Of a DNA stretch of 64,000 nucleotides, positions 7,995 to 15,984 are shown piece by piece (position 1 is the first letter of the stretch; the number at the start of each line of letters is the position of its first letter). Source of the DNA: BQWY01 sp046351095. GTDB lineage: Bacteria; Nitrospirota; Nitrospiria; Nitrospirales; Nitrospiraceae. The stretch is taken from positions 1,054,001 through 1,118,000 of the forward strand of contig JAXLZC010000001.1 in the NCBI GenBank assembly GCA_046351095.1. The letters run 5' to 3'. The translations under genes were made by a program, and so were the position numbers. The notes under the pieces are model-generated. The model did not search any database, was not told where the DNA came from, and worked only from the letters and a program-made list of their open reading frames with translations.

Positions 7995-9434
7995 TTACCC
8001 TGCCTGCGTACCACCTACCGTCATTTCGTCGATGAGGATCGTCGGCAAGCCGACGCCGACCGGCACCGACTGCCCGTCTTTCCCGCAGGTCCCGATACCT
8101 TCATCGAGTTTCAGGTCGTGCCCGACGCGCGACACCTTGGTCAACACATCCGGTCCGCTGCCGATCAACGTTGCGCCCTTCACGGGCTTGGTAATTTTCC
8201 CGTCTTCGATCAAATAGGCTTCGCTGGCGGAAAACACAAACTTGCCGCTCGTGATGTCCACCTGCCCGCCGCCGAACGACACGGCATAGAGCCCGCGTTT
8301 CACAGAACGGATGATGTCCTGCGGCTCGTCTTGCCCCGCGAGCATAAACGTATTCGTCATACGCGGCAGCACGACGCTTTGATAACTCTCGCGCCGCCCA
8401 TTCCCGGTCAACGGAATGCCCATGAGTCGCGCATTCAACCGGTCGGTGATATAGCCACGCAGGATGCCGCGCTCGATCAACATCGTACGAGTCGTCGGCG
8501 TGCCCTCGTCGTCCATGTTAAGCGACCCGCGCCGATAGGGCAGCGTGCCGTCATCGACGATCGTGCAGAGGTCGGACGCGACGCGTGTGCCGATACGGTC
8601 GGAAAAGGCGGAGGTCTTCCGGCGGTTAAAGTCGGCTTCGAGCCCGTGCCCGATGGCCTCGTGCAACAAGATCCCCGGCCAGCCGCCGCCGAGCACCACA
8701 GGCATTACGCCGGCCGGCGCGTCCACTGCACTGAGATTTAAAATAGCCTGCCGCGCCGCTTCTTGTGCGTACCGCTGATACCGCCCCTCTTGGCGAAACC
8801 ACTCGAACCCGATACGGCCGCCGCCGCCGAAACTCCCGACTTGGCGATTGCCGTTTTCTTCAGCGATACAGGTGACTTGAAGGCGCGCGAGCGGTTGAAT
8901 ATCGCCGACCAGTTTCCCTTCGTGATTAGCCACCATCACGACCTTGTGCTCCATATTGATGGAGGCCATCACATTTTTGATACGCGAGTCGTACCGGCGC
9001 GCTTCCGCATCGATCAAATTGAGCAGTTCCACACGCTGCGCCGTCGTCGGCGCACGTTCGGCCTCGGCGGGTGGGTACAAATTCCGCGTCAACTGCCCGC
9101 GCTGCGGCACCGGCACCGGGCCCGTACTCTGCGGGGCCGTGGCGATGTAGCGTGCGGCATCGGCGGCAATTTCCAAATCGCGCGTCGTCAATTCATCCGA
9201 GTACGCAAAGCCGGTCTTTTCCCCCGCGATGGCGCGCACCCCCACACCCTGGGAGACGCTGTTCGTGGCGCGTTTGACGAGCCCCTCTTCCATGGAGACG
9301 GATTCGTTGCGCGACGACTCGAAATAGAGGTCGGCATAATCCACATCGCGCACCTTGACCCGTGCCAGGGCCTGCCCGACCTGTTGGTCGGTGAGCCCGA
9401 ACTGCGCGAGCGCTGGAGTCGTCTCAATCGCCAT
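7995..9434 (-). CDS. tldD: TldD metalloprotease subunit
   Basis: 479 residues from the ATG at 9434 (MAIETTP). The zinc motif HEAIGH lies at residues 258-263 and is followed by GLEADFNRR, the family's HExxxH signature. Other conserved blocks are GVGVRAIAGEKTGFAYSDEL, VLGGGWPGILLHEAIGHG, NMDDEGTPTTRTMLIERGILRGYITDR, and the C-terminal GTCGKDGQSVPVGVG. Together with PmbA/TldE downstream it forms the two-subunit cytoplasmic protease. The in-frame sequence before 9434 is rich in Arg and is unlikely to be translated. No peptide precursor gene is evident next to the pair. Confidence 0.95.
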   Translation of the reverse strand: MAIETTPALAQFGLTDQQVGQALARVKVRDVDYADLYFESSRNESVSMEEGLVKRATNSVSQGVGVRAIAGEKTGFAYSDELTTRDLEIAADAARYIATAPQSTGPVPVPQRGQLTRNLYPPAEAERAPTTAQRVELLNLIDAEARRYDSRIKNVMASINMEHKVVMVANHEGKLVGDIQPLARLQVTCIAEENGNRQVGSFGGGGRIGFEWFRQEGRYQRYAQEAARQAILNLSAVDAPAGVMPVVLGGGWPGILLHEAIGHGLEADFNRRKTSAFSDRIGTRVASDLCTIVDDGTLPYRRGSLNMDDEGTPTTRTMLIERGILRGYITDRLNARLMGIPLTGNGRRESYQSVVLPRMTNTFMLAGQDEPQDIIRSVKRGLYAVSFGGGQVDITSGKFVFSASEAYLIEDGKITKPVKGATLIGSGPDVLTKVSRVGHDLKLDEGIGTCGKDGQSVPVGVGLPTILIDEMTVGGTQAG

Positions 9435-9630
9435 GAGCCATCCTTGGTAACGGTCGATCTCGGCGCGCCGCATGACGGACGGGTTGCGATTCCGATCCAC
9501 ACGCGGCGCGAATTTGGCAGTATAGCCGACGGTTCTTTCGCATCGCAACGGAGCCGAGAGCGCAAGACGGCGCCGCACAACAAGCGCGTCATCGACGCGT
9601 CACAGCGACTGGCTCAGGTACCACGTACGT

Positions 9631-9659
9631 TTGACATTTTTCGGAGGCGTCATTAGACT
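9631..9659 (+). promoter_or_regulatory. Sigma70-type promoter of the uppS-cdsA-dxr-rseP-proS operon
   Basis: TTGACA at 9631-9636, 17-base spacer, TAGACT at 9654-9659. The expected start is near 9666, giving a leader of about 47 bases before the uppS ATG. Confidence 0.75.
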
Positions 9660-9712
9660 GCGCTCGACCTTCCCGCAGTTGGCACGAGCATCCCTGCCCG
9701 ACGCACGTACTG

Positions 9713-10504
9713 ATGGCCACACCGGCGCCCGCATCTACGCATTCGCCCGACGCGCTGCTCGCCGAGCTGAACCCCGAACTATTGCCGCAACACGTCGCCG
9801 TCATCATGGACGGAAACGGTCGTTGGGCGCGGGCCCGCAGCTTGCCCCGTATCGCCGGACACCGTGAAGGCATCCAGTCGCTGAAAGACGTCCTGCAGGT
9901 ATTTTTAGATCTGAAGATCCCTGCGCTGACCATCTACGCCTTCTCGCAAGAAAACTGGAATCGCCCCGCAACCGAAGTCAGCGCATTGATGGGCTTATTG
10001 GAGCAGTATCTCTCCACCGAGCAACAGCAACTCGTCGAACGCGGCGTCCGCCTACGTACAATCGGGCGCCTCGAATTGCTGCCGGCTTCGGCCTTGGCAC
10101 GTATCCGCGCCACGGAGAAAGCCACCGAACTCTGCACGAACTTGAATCTCACCGTCGCGCTGAGCTACGGCGGACGCGCGGAGATCGCGGACGCCGCCAA
10201 GCGCTTGGCGCAAGACTGCCAAGCCGGACGCCTCACGCCGGACCAGATCGACGAAACGGCCTTCGGTCGGCGCCTGTTTACCGCAGACCTGCCGGACCCC
10301 GACCTCCTGATTCGTACCAGCGGAGAAACCCGTATCAGTAATTTCCTGCTCTGGCAGCTCGCCTATACCGAGCTGTATTTCACGCCGACGCTCTGGCCGG
10401 ATTTTCGCCGGACGGAAACCCTGGCCGCTCTCGTCGAATTTCAGCGCCGAGAACGGCGCTTCGGCCGCGTCACCACTCCCGTGTCGACGACGCACGGCCG
10501 GTGA
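9713..10504 (+). CDS. uppS: Isoprenyl transferase (undecaprenyl diphosphate synthase)
   Basis: Cis-prenyltransferase that makes the C55 lipid carrier for peptidoglycan and other envelope polymers. The 263-residue sequence has the catalytic block VAVIMDGNGRWARAR with the essential Asp, GHREGIQ, the YAFSQENWNRP motif, LSYGGRAEI, and the C-terminal DLLIRTSGETRISNFLLWQLAYTELYF. It is first in an envelope operon, and its TGA overlaps the GTG start of cdsA by four bases (GTGA), suggesting translational coupling. Confidence 0.96.
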   Translation: MATPAPASTHSPDALLAELNPELLPQHVAVIMDGNGRWARARSLPRIAGHREGIQSLKDVLQVFLDLKIPALTIYAFSQENWNRPATEVSALMGLLEQYLSTEQQQLVERGVRLRTIGRLELLPASALARIRATEKATELCTNLNLTVALSYGGRAEIADAAKRLAQDCQAGRLTPDQIDETAFGRRLFTADLPDPDLLIRTSGETRISNFLLWQLAYTELYFTPTLWPDFRRTETLAALVEFQRRERRFGRVTTPVSTTHGR

Positions 10505-11370
10505 GTGTCGTCACTGTGACTCGCGCCACCGCCCCCGTTCCGCCGAGCGCCGCTCCGCGCAGCCGCTTCGATCCGAAACGCGTCTACGTCGGGCTCGCCG
10601 CCTTTCCCCTGCTCTACGCCATCATTGCCGTCGCCCCGGCGGAAGTGTTGTTGGGGTTAGTCGCCGCCTGCGCCTGTCTCTCGGCCGTGGAACTCTTTCG
10701 ACTGCACCTCGATACACGCCCGATGCCTCCGGCAATGCTAGCCGGACTCGTCGGTATCGTCCTGGTCTGCGTGTCGGCGCAATGGCCGACTCAACTTCCA
10801 CTCACGGGCGCGCTGCTTCTCGCAACACTCGGCGTGCTGACGACGACGTTATTGCCGCAGAGCCCGCGGGACAGTCGCTTGGCCGACGTCAGTCTGGCGT
10901 GCCTCGCAATCGGATACATCGGCCTCACGCTGTCGACGACACTGCAGACTCGTGCGCTGCCGTCCGGCGTTGCATTGATCGGCATCCTGTTGATCGTGAC
11001 GTTTGCGGCCGATACCGGCGCCTACTACGCGGGCATTCTGTTCGGCCGTCATGCGCTGGCGCCCACGATCAGTCCGAAAAAAACGATTGAGGGATTGATC
11101 GGCGGGTGGCTACTGGCCTGCGTGGCTGCTGTGATCCTATGCACCTGGTGGCTGCCGAATTGGTCGACGGTCGATGCCGTCGTTTTGAGTCTCGTGCTCA
11201 CGGCCAGCGGATTGGTCGGAGATCTTGTCGAGTCCGCTTTAAAACGTAGCGTAGGCGTCAAAGATTCCGGCGCGATTTTACCGGGGCACGGCGGCATGCT
11301 CGATCGACTCGACAGTCTGTTGTTTACGGCGCCGACGTTCCATTACTATGTCACGCTGCTTCACGGATGA
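10501..11370 (+). CDS. cdsA: Phosphatidate cytidylyltransferase
   Basis: Makes CDP-diacylglycerol from phosphatidate and CTP, the branch point of phospholipid synthesis. The protein is 289 residues with about eight membrane segments. The catalytic region is DTGAYYAGILFGRHALAP, then SPKKTIEGLIGG. The CdsA signature KRSVGVKDSGAILPGHGGMLDRLDSL lies near the C-terminus. The start is GTG, inside the uppS stop codon. dxr begins 31 bp downstream. Confidence 0.95.
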   Translation: MSVVTVTRATAPVPPSAAPRSRFDPKRVYVGLAAFPLLYAIIAVAPAEVLLGLVAACACLSAVELFRLHLDTRPMPPAMLAGLVGIVLVCVSAQWPTQLPLTGALLLATLGVLTTTLLPQSPRDSRLADVSLACLAIGYIGLTLSTTLQTRALPSGVALIGILLIVTFAADTGAYYAGILFGRHALAPTISPKKTIEGLIGGWLLACVAAVILCTWWLPNWSTVDAVVLSLVLTASGLVGDLVESALKRSVGVKDSGAILPGHGGMLDRLDSLLFTAPTFHYYVTLLHG

Positions 11371-11401
11371 GATGCGCCACGCGCAAGAGGATACTCGCGC
11401 C

Positions 11402-12562
11402 ATGAAACCAATCGTCGTGCTCGGATCCACCGGGTCGATCGGAACGAATACGCTCGATATCGTTGCACGCTTTCCCAAGGCGTTTCAGGTCGTCGGGCTG
11501 ACGGCCGGCGGCAACGACGAAAAGCTTGAACAACAAATTCGCCAGTTTCGGCCGCGTGCCGTGGCGCTCTCCGACAAGGCCGCCGCAACACGATTACGCG
11601 AGCGCTGTCGCGACCTGCAGATTTCGATTTTAGATGGCTCGGCCGGCGTCGCCGAAGTGGCGGAAATGCCGGGCGCAGCGTTGGCGATTTCCGCCATCGT
11701 CGGCGCCGCAGGACTCGTTCCGACGCTCGCGGCGATCCGGTCCGGCAAACACATCGCGCTCGCCAACAAAGAGCCGATGGTGATGGCCGGGCAACTGATG
11801 CAGCAAGAAGCCCGCGCGCATGGCGTGCGTATTTTCCCGGTGGACAGCGAACATAGCGCGATTTTCCAATCGCTCGAAGGCCATCGCATCGAAGACGTAC
11901 GCCGCCTCATCCTCACCGCCTCGGGCGGCCCGCTCTGGACCTTGCCCGCCGCGGAGATTCGTGACGTCAAACCGGAACGTGCGCTGAAACACCCAAATTG
12001 GAAAATGGGCTCCAAGATCACGATCGACTCGGCCACGATCATGAATAAGGGCCTGGAAGTCATGGAAGCGCGCTGGCTCTTCGACATTCCGGCGGATCGT
12101 ATCGACGTCTTGGTACATCGCGAAAGCATCATCCACTCGCTCGTGGAATATCGCGACCGCTCGGTGATCGCGCAATTGGGCCTGCCGGATATGCGGACGC
12201 CGATCTCCTACGCGATGAACTATCCCGAGCGCCTGGACCTGGACTTACCCAGCTTAGACTTGGCCCAGATGGCGACCCTCACGTTCCAGCCGCCCGACCA
12301 TACGCGCTTCCCCTGCCTGCGCCTGGGCTATGAGGCGCTCGAGACCGCGGGGACGATGCCGGCCACGCTGAACGCCGCCAACGAAATCGCGGTCGAGGCC
12401 TATCTCAACGGCGGCATTCGCTTCGGAGAAATCCCGGAGATCATCGCCGCCACCATGGCCGCGCACCGCCGCTGCGAACTCCAGACGCTGGAAGACGCGC
12501 TGGAGGCGGATCGTTGGGCGCGCGAAAAAGCCGGATCCCTCGTACATGCCTTGGCCCGTTAG
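11402..12562 (+). CDS. dxr: 1-deoxy-D-xylulose 5-phosphate reductoisomerase
   Basis: Second enzyme of the MEP pathway of isoprenoid synthesis; converts DXP to MEP with NADPH. 386 residues, usual length. The NADPH-binding GSTGSIGTNTLD is at the N-terminus. ALANKEPMVMAG, PVDSEHSAIFQ (metal ligands Asp and Glu), LTASGGP, HPNWKMGSKITIDSATIMNKGLEVMEA, and HRESIIHSLVE are all present. I chose the ATG at 11402 because it puts the Rossmann motif at residue 8, as in the family. It sits between cdsA and rseP, the common bacterial order. Confidence 0.96.
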   Translation: MKPIVVLGSTGSIGTNTLDIVARFPKAFQVVGLTAGGNDEKLEQQIRQFRPRAVALSDKAAATRLRERCRDLQISILDGSAGVAEVAEMPGAALAISAIVGAAGLVPTLAAIRSGKHIALANKEPMVMAGQLMQQEARAHGVRIFPVDSEHSAIFQSLEGHRIEDVRRLILTASGGPLWTLPAAEIRDVKPERALKHPNWKMGSKITIDSATIMNKGLEVMEARWLFDIPADRIDVLVHRESIIHSLVEYRDRSVIAQLGLPDMRTPISYAMNYPERLDLDLPSLDLAQMATLTFQPPDHTRFPCLRLGYEALETAGTMPATLNAANEIAVEAYLNGGIRFGEIPEIIAATMAAHRRCELQTLEDALEADRWAREKAGSLVHALAR

Positions 12563-12648
12563 CGATTCCTATTCCGGTTTCCGGGATTGGATGGTAAGGT
12601 GATATCCAAGGCGCCGACCCGCCGTTTTATTCACCCGAAAAAGACACC

Positions 12649-14040
12649 ATGACCAACTTGACGTCCCTGGCCTTTTCTCCCGACGCAATCTGGGTGCTCC
12701 TCCAAAAAGCCTGGTGGTTCCTCGTGGTGCTCGGTGTCCTCGTGGCCTTCCACGAGCTGGGGCACTTCCTCGCCGCGCGATGGGTGGGCGTAAAAGTCCT
12801 GAAATTTTCGCTCGGCTTCGGACCGCGGCTCTTTTCGCGCCAAGCGGGCGAAACGGAATATCTGCTCTCGGCGATCCCGCTCGGCGGGTACGTCAAATTG
12901 TTCGGCGAAGAAGAGGCGGAAGCCCTCACGCCGGACGACCGACGACGCTCCTTCGTCCATCAAGACCTGTGGAAAAAGATGTTGATCGTGGCGGCGGGCC
13001 CCGGGTTCAACTTCATCCTGGCCTACCTCGTGTACACGGGTGTGTTGGCCTTCGGGTACGCGGTGCCGGTTCCCTCGTTTAAGGACATCGTGTCGGAAAT
13101 CGAAGCGGTGATGCCGGGGTCCCCGGCCGATGCGGCCGGGCTCAAGGCGGGCGACCGTATCATTCGCGTCAACGACCGCGATGTCTCGACCAGCACCGAG
13201 CTGCACGAGTTGGTGGTGAAGAGCAACGGGAAGCCGCTGACCATCGACGTGCGCCGCCAGGATCAGGTGAAGACCTATGTGGTCACGCCGGCCTCCGGCG
13301 ACCCGATGCCGGATGGAGCCCCGTCCTACCGCCTGGGGATCGAAGAACGGGCGCCGGTCGTAACCGGTATCGTACCCGGATCGCCGGCCGCACTCGGCGG
13401 TTTCCAAGAAGGCGACCGGGTCACACGGATCGGCACTAACGACATTCACACCTGGTCGCAGATGACGAATATCGTGCGGGAACACGCGAACAAGCCGCTC
13501 GAGTTTGCCGTCCTTCGTCGCGGGGCACCGGTTACATTGACCGTAACGCCGAGCGGCGAAAAGGCGACCGTCGATGGCAAAACCATCGAGTACGGACGCA
13601 TCGGCATTTCTGCCCAAAGCCAGTCGGTGATCCAAGCCGCCACGCCCTGGTCCGTGCCGGTGCTCGGCGCCGTTGCGACCTGGCGCTGGACCGAATTGAC
13701 CACGGTGGGCATTTACAAAATGTTTACCGGGGAAATTTCGAGTAAAAATATCGGCGGGCCGCTGACCATCGCCAACATTTCCGGTGAAGCGGCCTCGCAA
13801 GGCACGTCCAGCCTGGTGTTCCTGATCGCCATGCTCAGCATCAACCTTGGCGTCTTGAACCTGCTCCCGATTCCGATTTTGGACGGCGGCCACTTGTTTT
13901 TCTTCGCGCTGGAAGGCATCCTGCGCAAGCCGCTCGGCGAACGGCAGCGGGAAATCGCCCAACAAGTCGGGTTGGTCCTGCTCGTGGGTATCATGGTCTT
14001 CGCTTTCTGGAACGATCTCGAGCGTATTTTTCTGCGATAA
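12649..14040 (+). CDS. rseP: RseP-type site-2 intramembrane zinc protease
   Basis: 463 residues. The active-site motif HELGH is at residues 35-39 in the first membrane helix, and the distal NLLPIPILDGGHL carries the third zinc ligand Asp. Two PDZ domains lie between them (around residues 125-205 and 225-310), each starting with the loop S-P-A-x-x-x-G. RseP cleaves anti-sigma factors within the membrane after a first periplasmic cut, and clears signal peptides. It lies 86 bp after dxr and 6 bp before proS. Confidence 0.95.
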   Translation: MTNLTSLAFSPDAIWVLLQKAWWFLVVLGVLVAFHELGHFLAARWVGVKVLKFSLGFGPRLFSRQAGETEYLLSAIPLGGYVKLFGEEEAEALTPDDRRRSFVHQDLWKKMLIVAAGPGFNFILAYLVYTGVLAFGYAVPVPSFKDIVSEIEAVMPGSPADAAGLKAGDRIIRVNDRDVSTSTELHELVVKSNGKPLTIDVRRQDQVKTYVVTPASGDPMPDGAPSYRLGIEERAPVVTGIVPGSPAALGGFQEGDRVTRIGTNDIHTWSQMTNIVREHANKPLEFAVLRRGAPVTLTVTPSGEKATVDGKTIEYGRIGISAQSQSVIQAATPWSVPVLGAVATWRWTELTTVGIYKMFTGEISSKNIGGPLTIANISGEAASQGTSSLVFLIAMLSINLGVLNLLPIPILDGGHLFFFALEGILRKPLGERQREIAQQVGLVLLVGIMVFAFWNDLERIFLR

Positions 14041-14046
14041 GTCCGC

Positions 14047-15750
14047 ATGCGGTTTTCCCAACTCCTGATTCCCACATTACGCGACGTACCGGGCGAGGCT
14101 GAAACGGTCAGCCATCGCCTGCTGCTGCGCGCCGGCTTGATTCGGAAGGTCGCCGCCGGCATCTATACGTATTTGCCCCTCGGGCTGCGAGCGCTCCGCC
14201 GTGTGGAGCAGATCGTCCGGGAGGAAATGAACCGCGCGGGCGCGCAAGAAGTGCTTATGCCGGTCGCCTCGCCCGCCGAACTGTGGCGCGAAACCGGCCG
14301 CTGGGACTTCTACGGTAAGGAGTTGCTGCGGTTCAAAGATCGCCACGAGCGGGACTTCTGCCTGGGCCCCACGCACGAAGAAGTCATCACGGATCTCTTC
14401 CGGCGCGAAGTACGGTCCTATCGCCAGCTCCCGGTCAATTTTTATCAAATCCAGACGAAGTTCCGCGATGAGATCCGCCCCCGCTTCGGCCTGATGCGCG
14501 GACGCGAATTCATCATGAAGGACGCCTACAGTTTCGACCGCGACGAAGCCGGCGCGCGCCTGAGTTACCAGAAGATGTACGACGCCTACACGCGGATCTT
14601 TACCCGCTGCGGCCTGACGTTTCGTGCCGTGGAAGCCGACACAGGATTGATCGGCGGCACGTCATCGCACGAATTTATGGTGCTGGCCGAGACCGGCGAG
14701 GAAACCATCGTCTACACGGACGCCGGGACGTACGCCGCAAACGTCGAACGCGCCGAGCTGCTGCCGGAACCTCCACCCGAGACACAGTTCGACTATGCGG
14801 CGCTGCAATCCGTCTCCACACCAGGCGTCACGTCGATCGAACAAGTCGCCCGATTTTTGAAAGTCGCACAGAAGCGCGTGGTCAAGACACTGCTCTACAC
14901 CGCAGGCGACCAGACCGTCGCCGTCATGGTGCGCGGCGACCACGAGGTTAACCCCATTAAAGTGGCGCGCCTCCTTGGCGCCGTCGAAGCGACACTCGCG
15001 ACGCCGGAAGCCGTGCAGGCTGCGACCGGCGCCCCGGTTGGATTCGCCGGCCCCATCGGCTTGAAGAACGTGACGGTCCTCGCGGACCACGGCATCGCCC
15101 ACATGCGGAATATGGTCGTCGGTGCGAATCAGGCCGACACCCACTACACCAACGCCAACTTCGAGCGCGACTTCCCGCTGCCGCGCTTTGCAGACCTTCG
15201 GAACGCCAAAGCCGGCGACCCGTCGCCGCGCGGCGACGGACCGATGAAGGTCGCGAAAGGCATCGAAGTCGGCCATGTGTTTATGCTGGGCACCAAATAC
15301 AGCCAGGCTATGCAGGCCAAGTTCCTGGATGCCCAGGGCCAGGACCAATTAGCCATCATGGGCTGTTACGGCATCGGCGTAAGCCGCGTGGTTGCCGCCG
15401 CGATCGAACAGAACCACGATGCCAAAGGGATCATCTGGCCGCTTCCGTTGGCGCCATTCCAGGTCCATTTGATCCCGCTCAGCCCGTGGGACCAGGTCCA
15501 GCGCTTAGCCGAGCAACTGCACGATCAGCTCAGCGCCGTCGGTATCGATGTGCTCTGGGACGACCGCGACGAACGAGCCGGCGTCAAGCTGAACGACGCC
15601 GATCTCCTCGGGACACCGTTCCACCTCGTGCTGGGCGACAAGAGCCTGGCCCAAGGCCATGTCGAATGGAAGCACCGACGCACCGGCGAAGTCGTCAAGA
15701 TCGCCCCAGATCAGGTTGTCGCCCACGCTCAGGCCGCACTCCGCACATAA
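14047..15750 (+). CDS. proS: Prolyl-tRNA synthetase
   Basis: Class II aminoacyl-tRNA synthetase of 567 residues, the long bacterial type with an editing domain between motifs 2 and 3 (about residues 225-390; contains VGANQADTHYTNANF). Motif 2 is FRDEIRPRFGLMRGREFIMKDAYSF. Motif 3 is YGIGVSRVVAAAIEQ. The C-terminal anticodon-binding domain has DDRDERAGVKLNDADLLG. It is the last gene of the uppS operon. Confidence 0.96.
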   Translation: MRFSQLLIPTLRDVPGEAETVSHRLLLRAGLIRKVAAGIYTYLPLGLRALRRVEQIVREEMNRAGAQEVLMPVASPAELWRETGRWDFYGKELLRFKDRHERDFCLGPTHEEVITDLFRREVRSYRQLPVNFYQIQTKFRDEIRPRFGLMRGREFIMKDAYSFDRDEAGARLSYQKMYDAYTRIFTRCGLTFRAVEADTGLIGGTSSHEFMVLAETGEETIVYTDAGTYAANVERAELLPEPPPETQFDYAALQSVSTPGVTSIEQVARFLKVAQKRVVKTLLYTAGDQTVAVMVRGDHEVNPIKVARLLGAVEATLATPEAVQAATGAPVGFAGPIGLKNVTVLADHGIAHMRNMVVGANQADTHYTNANFERDFPLPRFADLRNAKAGDPSPRGDGPMKVAKGIEVGHVFMLGTKYSQAMQAKFLDAQGQDQLAIMGCYGIGVSRVVAAAIEQNHDAKGIIWPLPLAPFQVHLIPLSPWDQVQRLAEQLHDQLSAVGIDVLWDDRDERAGVKLNDADLLGTPFHLVLGDKSLAQGHVEWKHRRTGEVVKIAPDQVVAHAQAALRT

Positions 15751-15861
15751 CTCCGTCCACCTCCAACACCCGTTGCACATATCTCTCCTGGGCCCTGCCC
15801 CTACACGTTGTACTCGTCTATTCGCGTCACGCCACTCGTCTCACCGGAAACGACAATCTCC

Positions 15862-15889
15862 TTGCCTCCCCACAGAGGTGAGCTAGACT
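15862..15889 (+). promoter_or_regulatory. Probable promoter of the GAF-PilB gene
   Basis: TTGCCT (15862-15867), 16-base spacer, TAGACT (15884-15889). The -10 box is identical to that of the uppS and 61 kb promoters. The leader would be about 90 bases. Confidence 0.45.
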
Positions 15890-15984
15890 GACACGGACGG
15901 TAGACGCCAACCGGACGTCTACTCAGAGGCCGCGGCAGGTACGCGTCCGTTCGATTTTCACCTCCACACGATTGGGTGTCCCCC

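Noticed and set aside
7995..9434. tldD/pmbA as part of a microcin-type RiPP cluster
   Set aside because: No precursor, cyclodehydratase or transporter gene is near; the pair is a common housekeeping operon.
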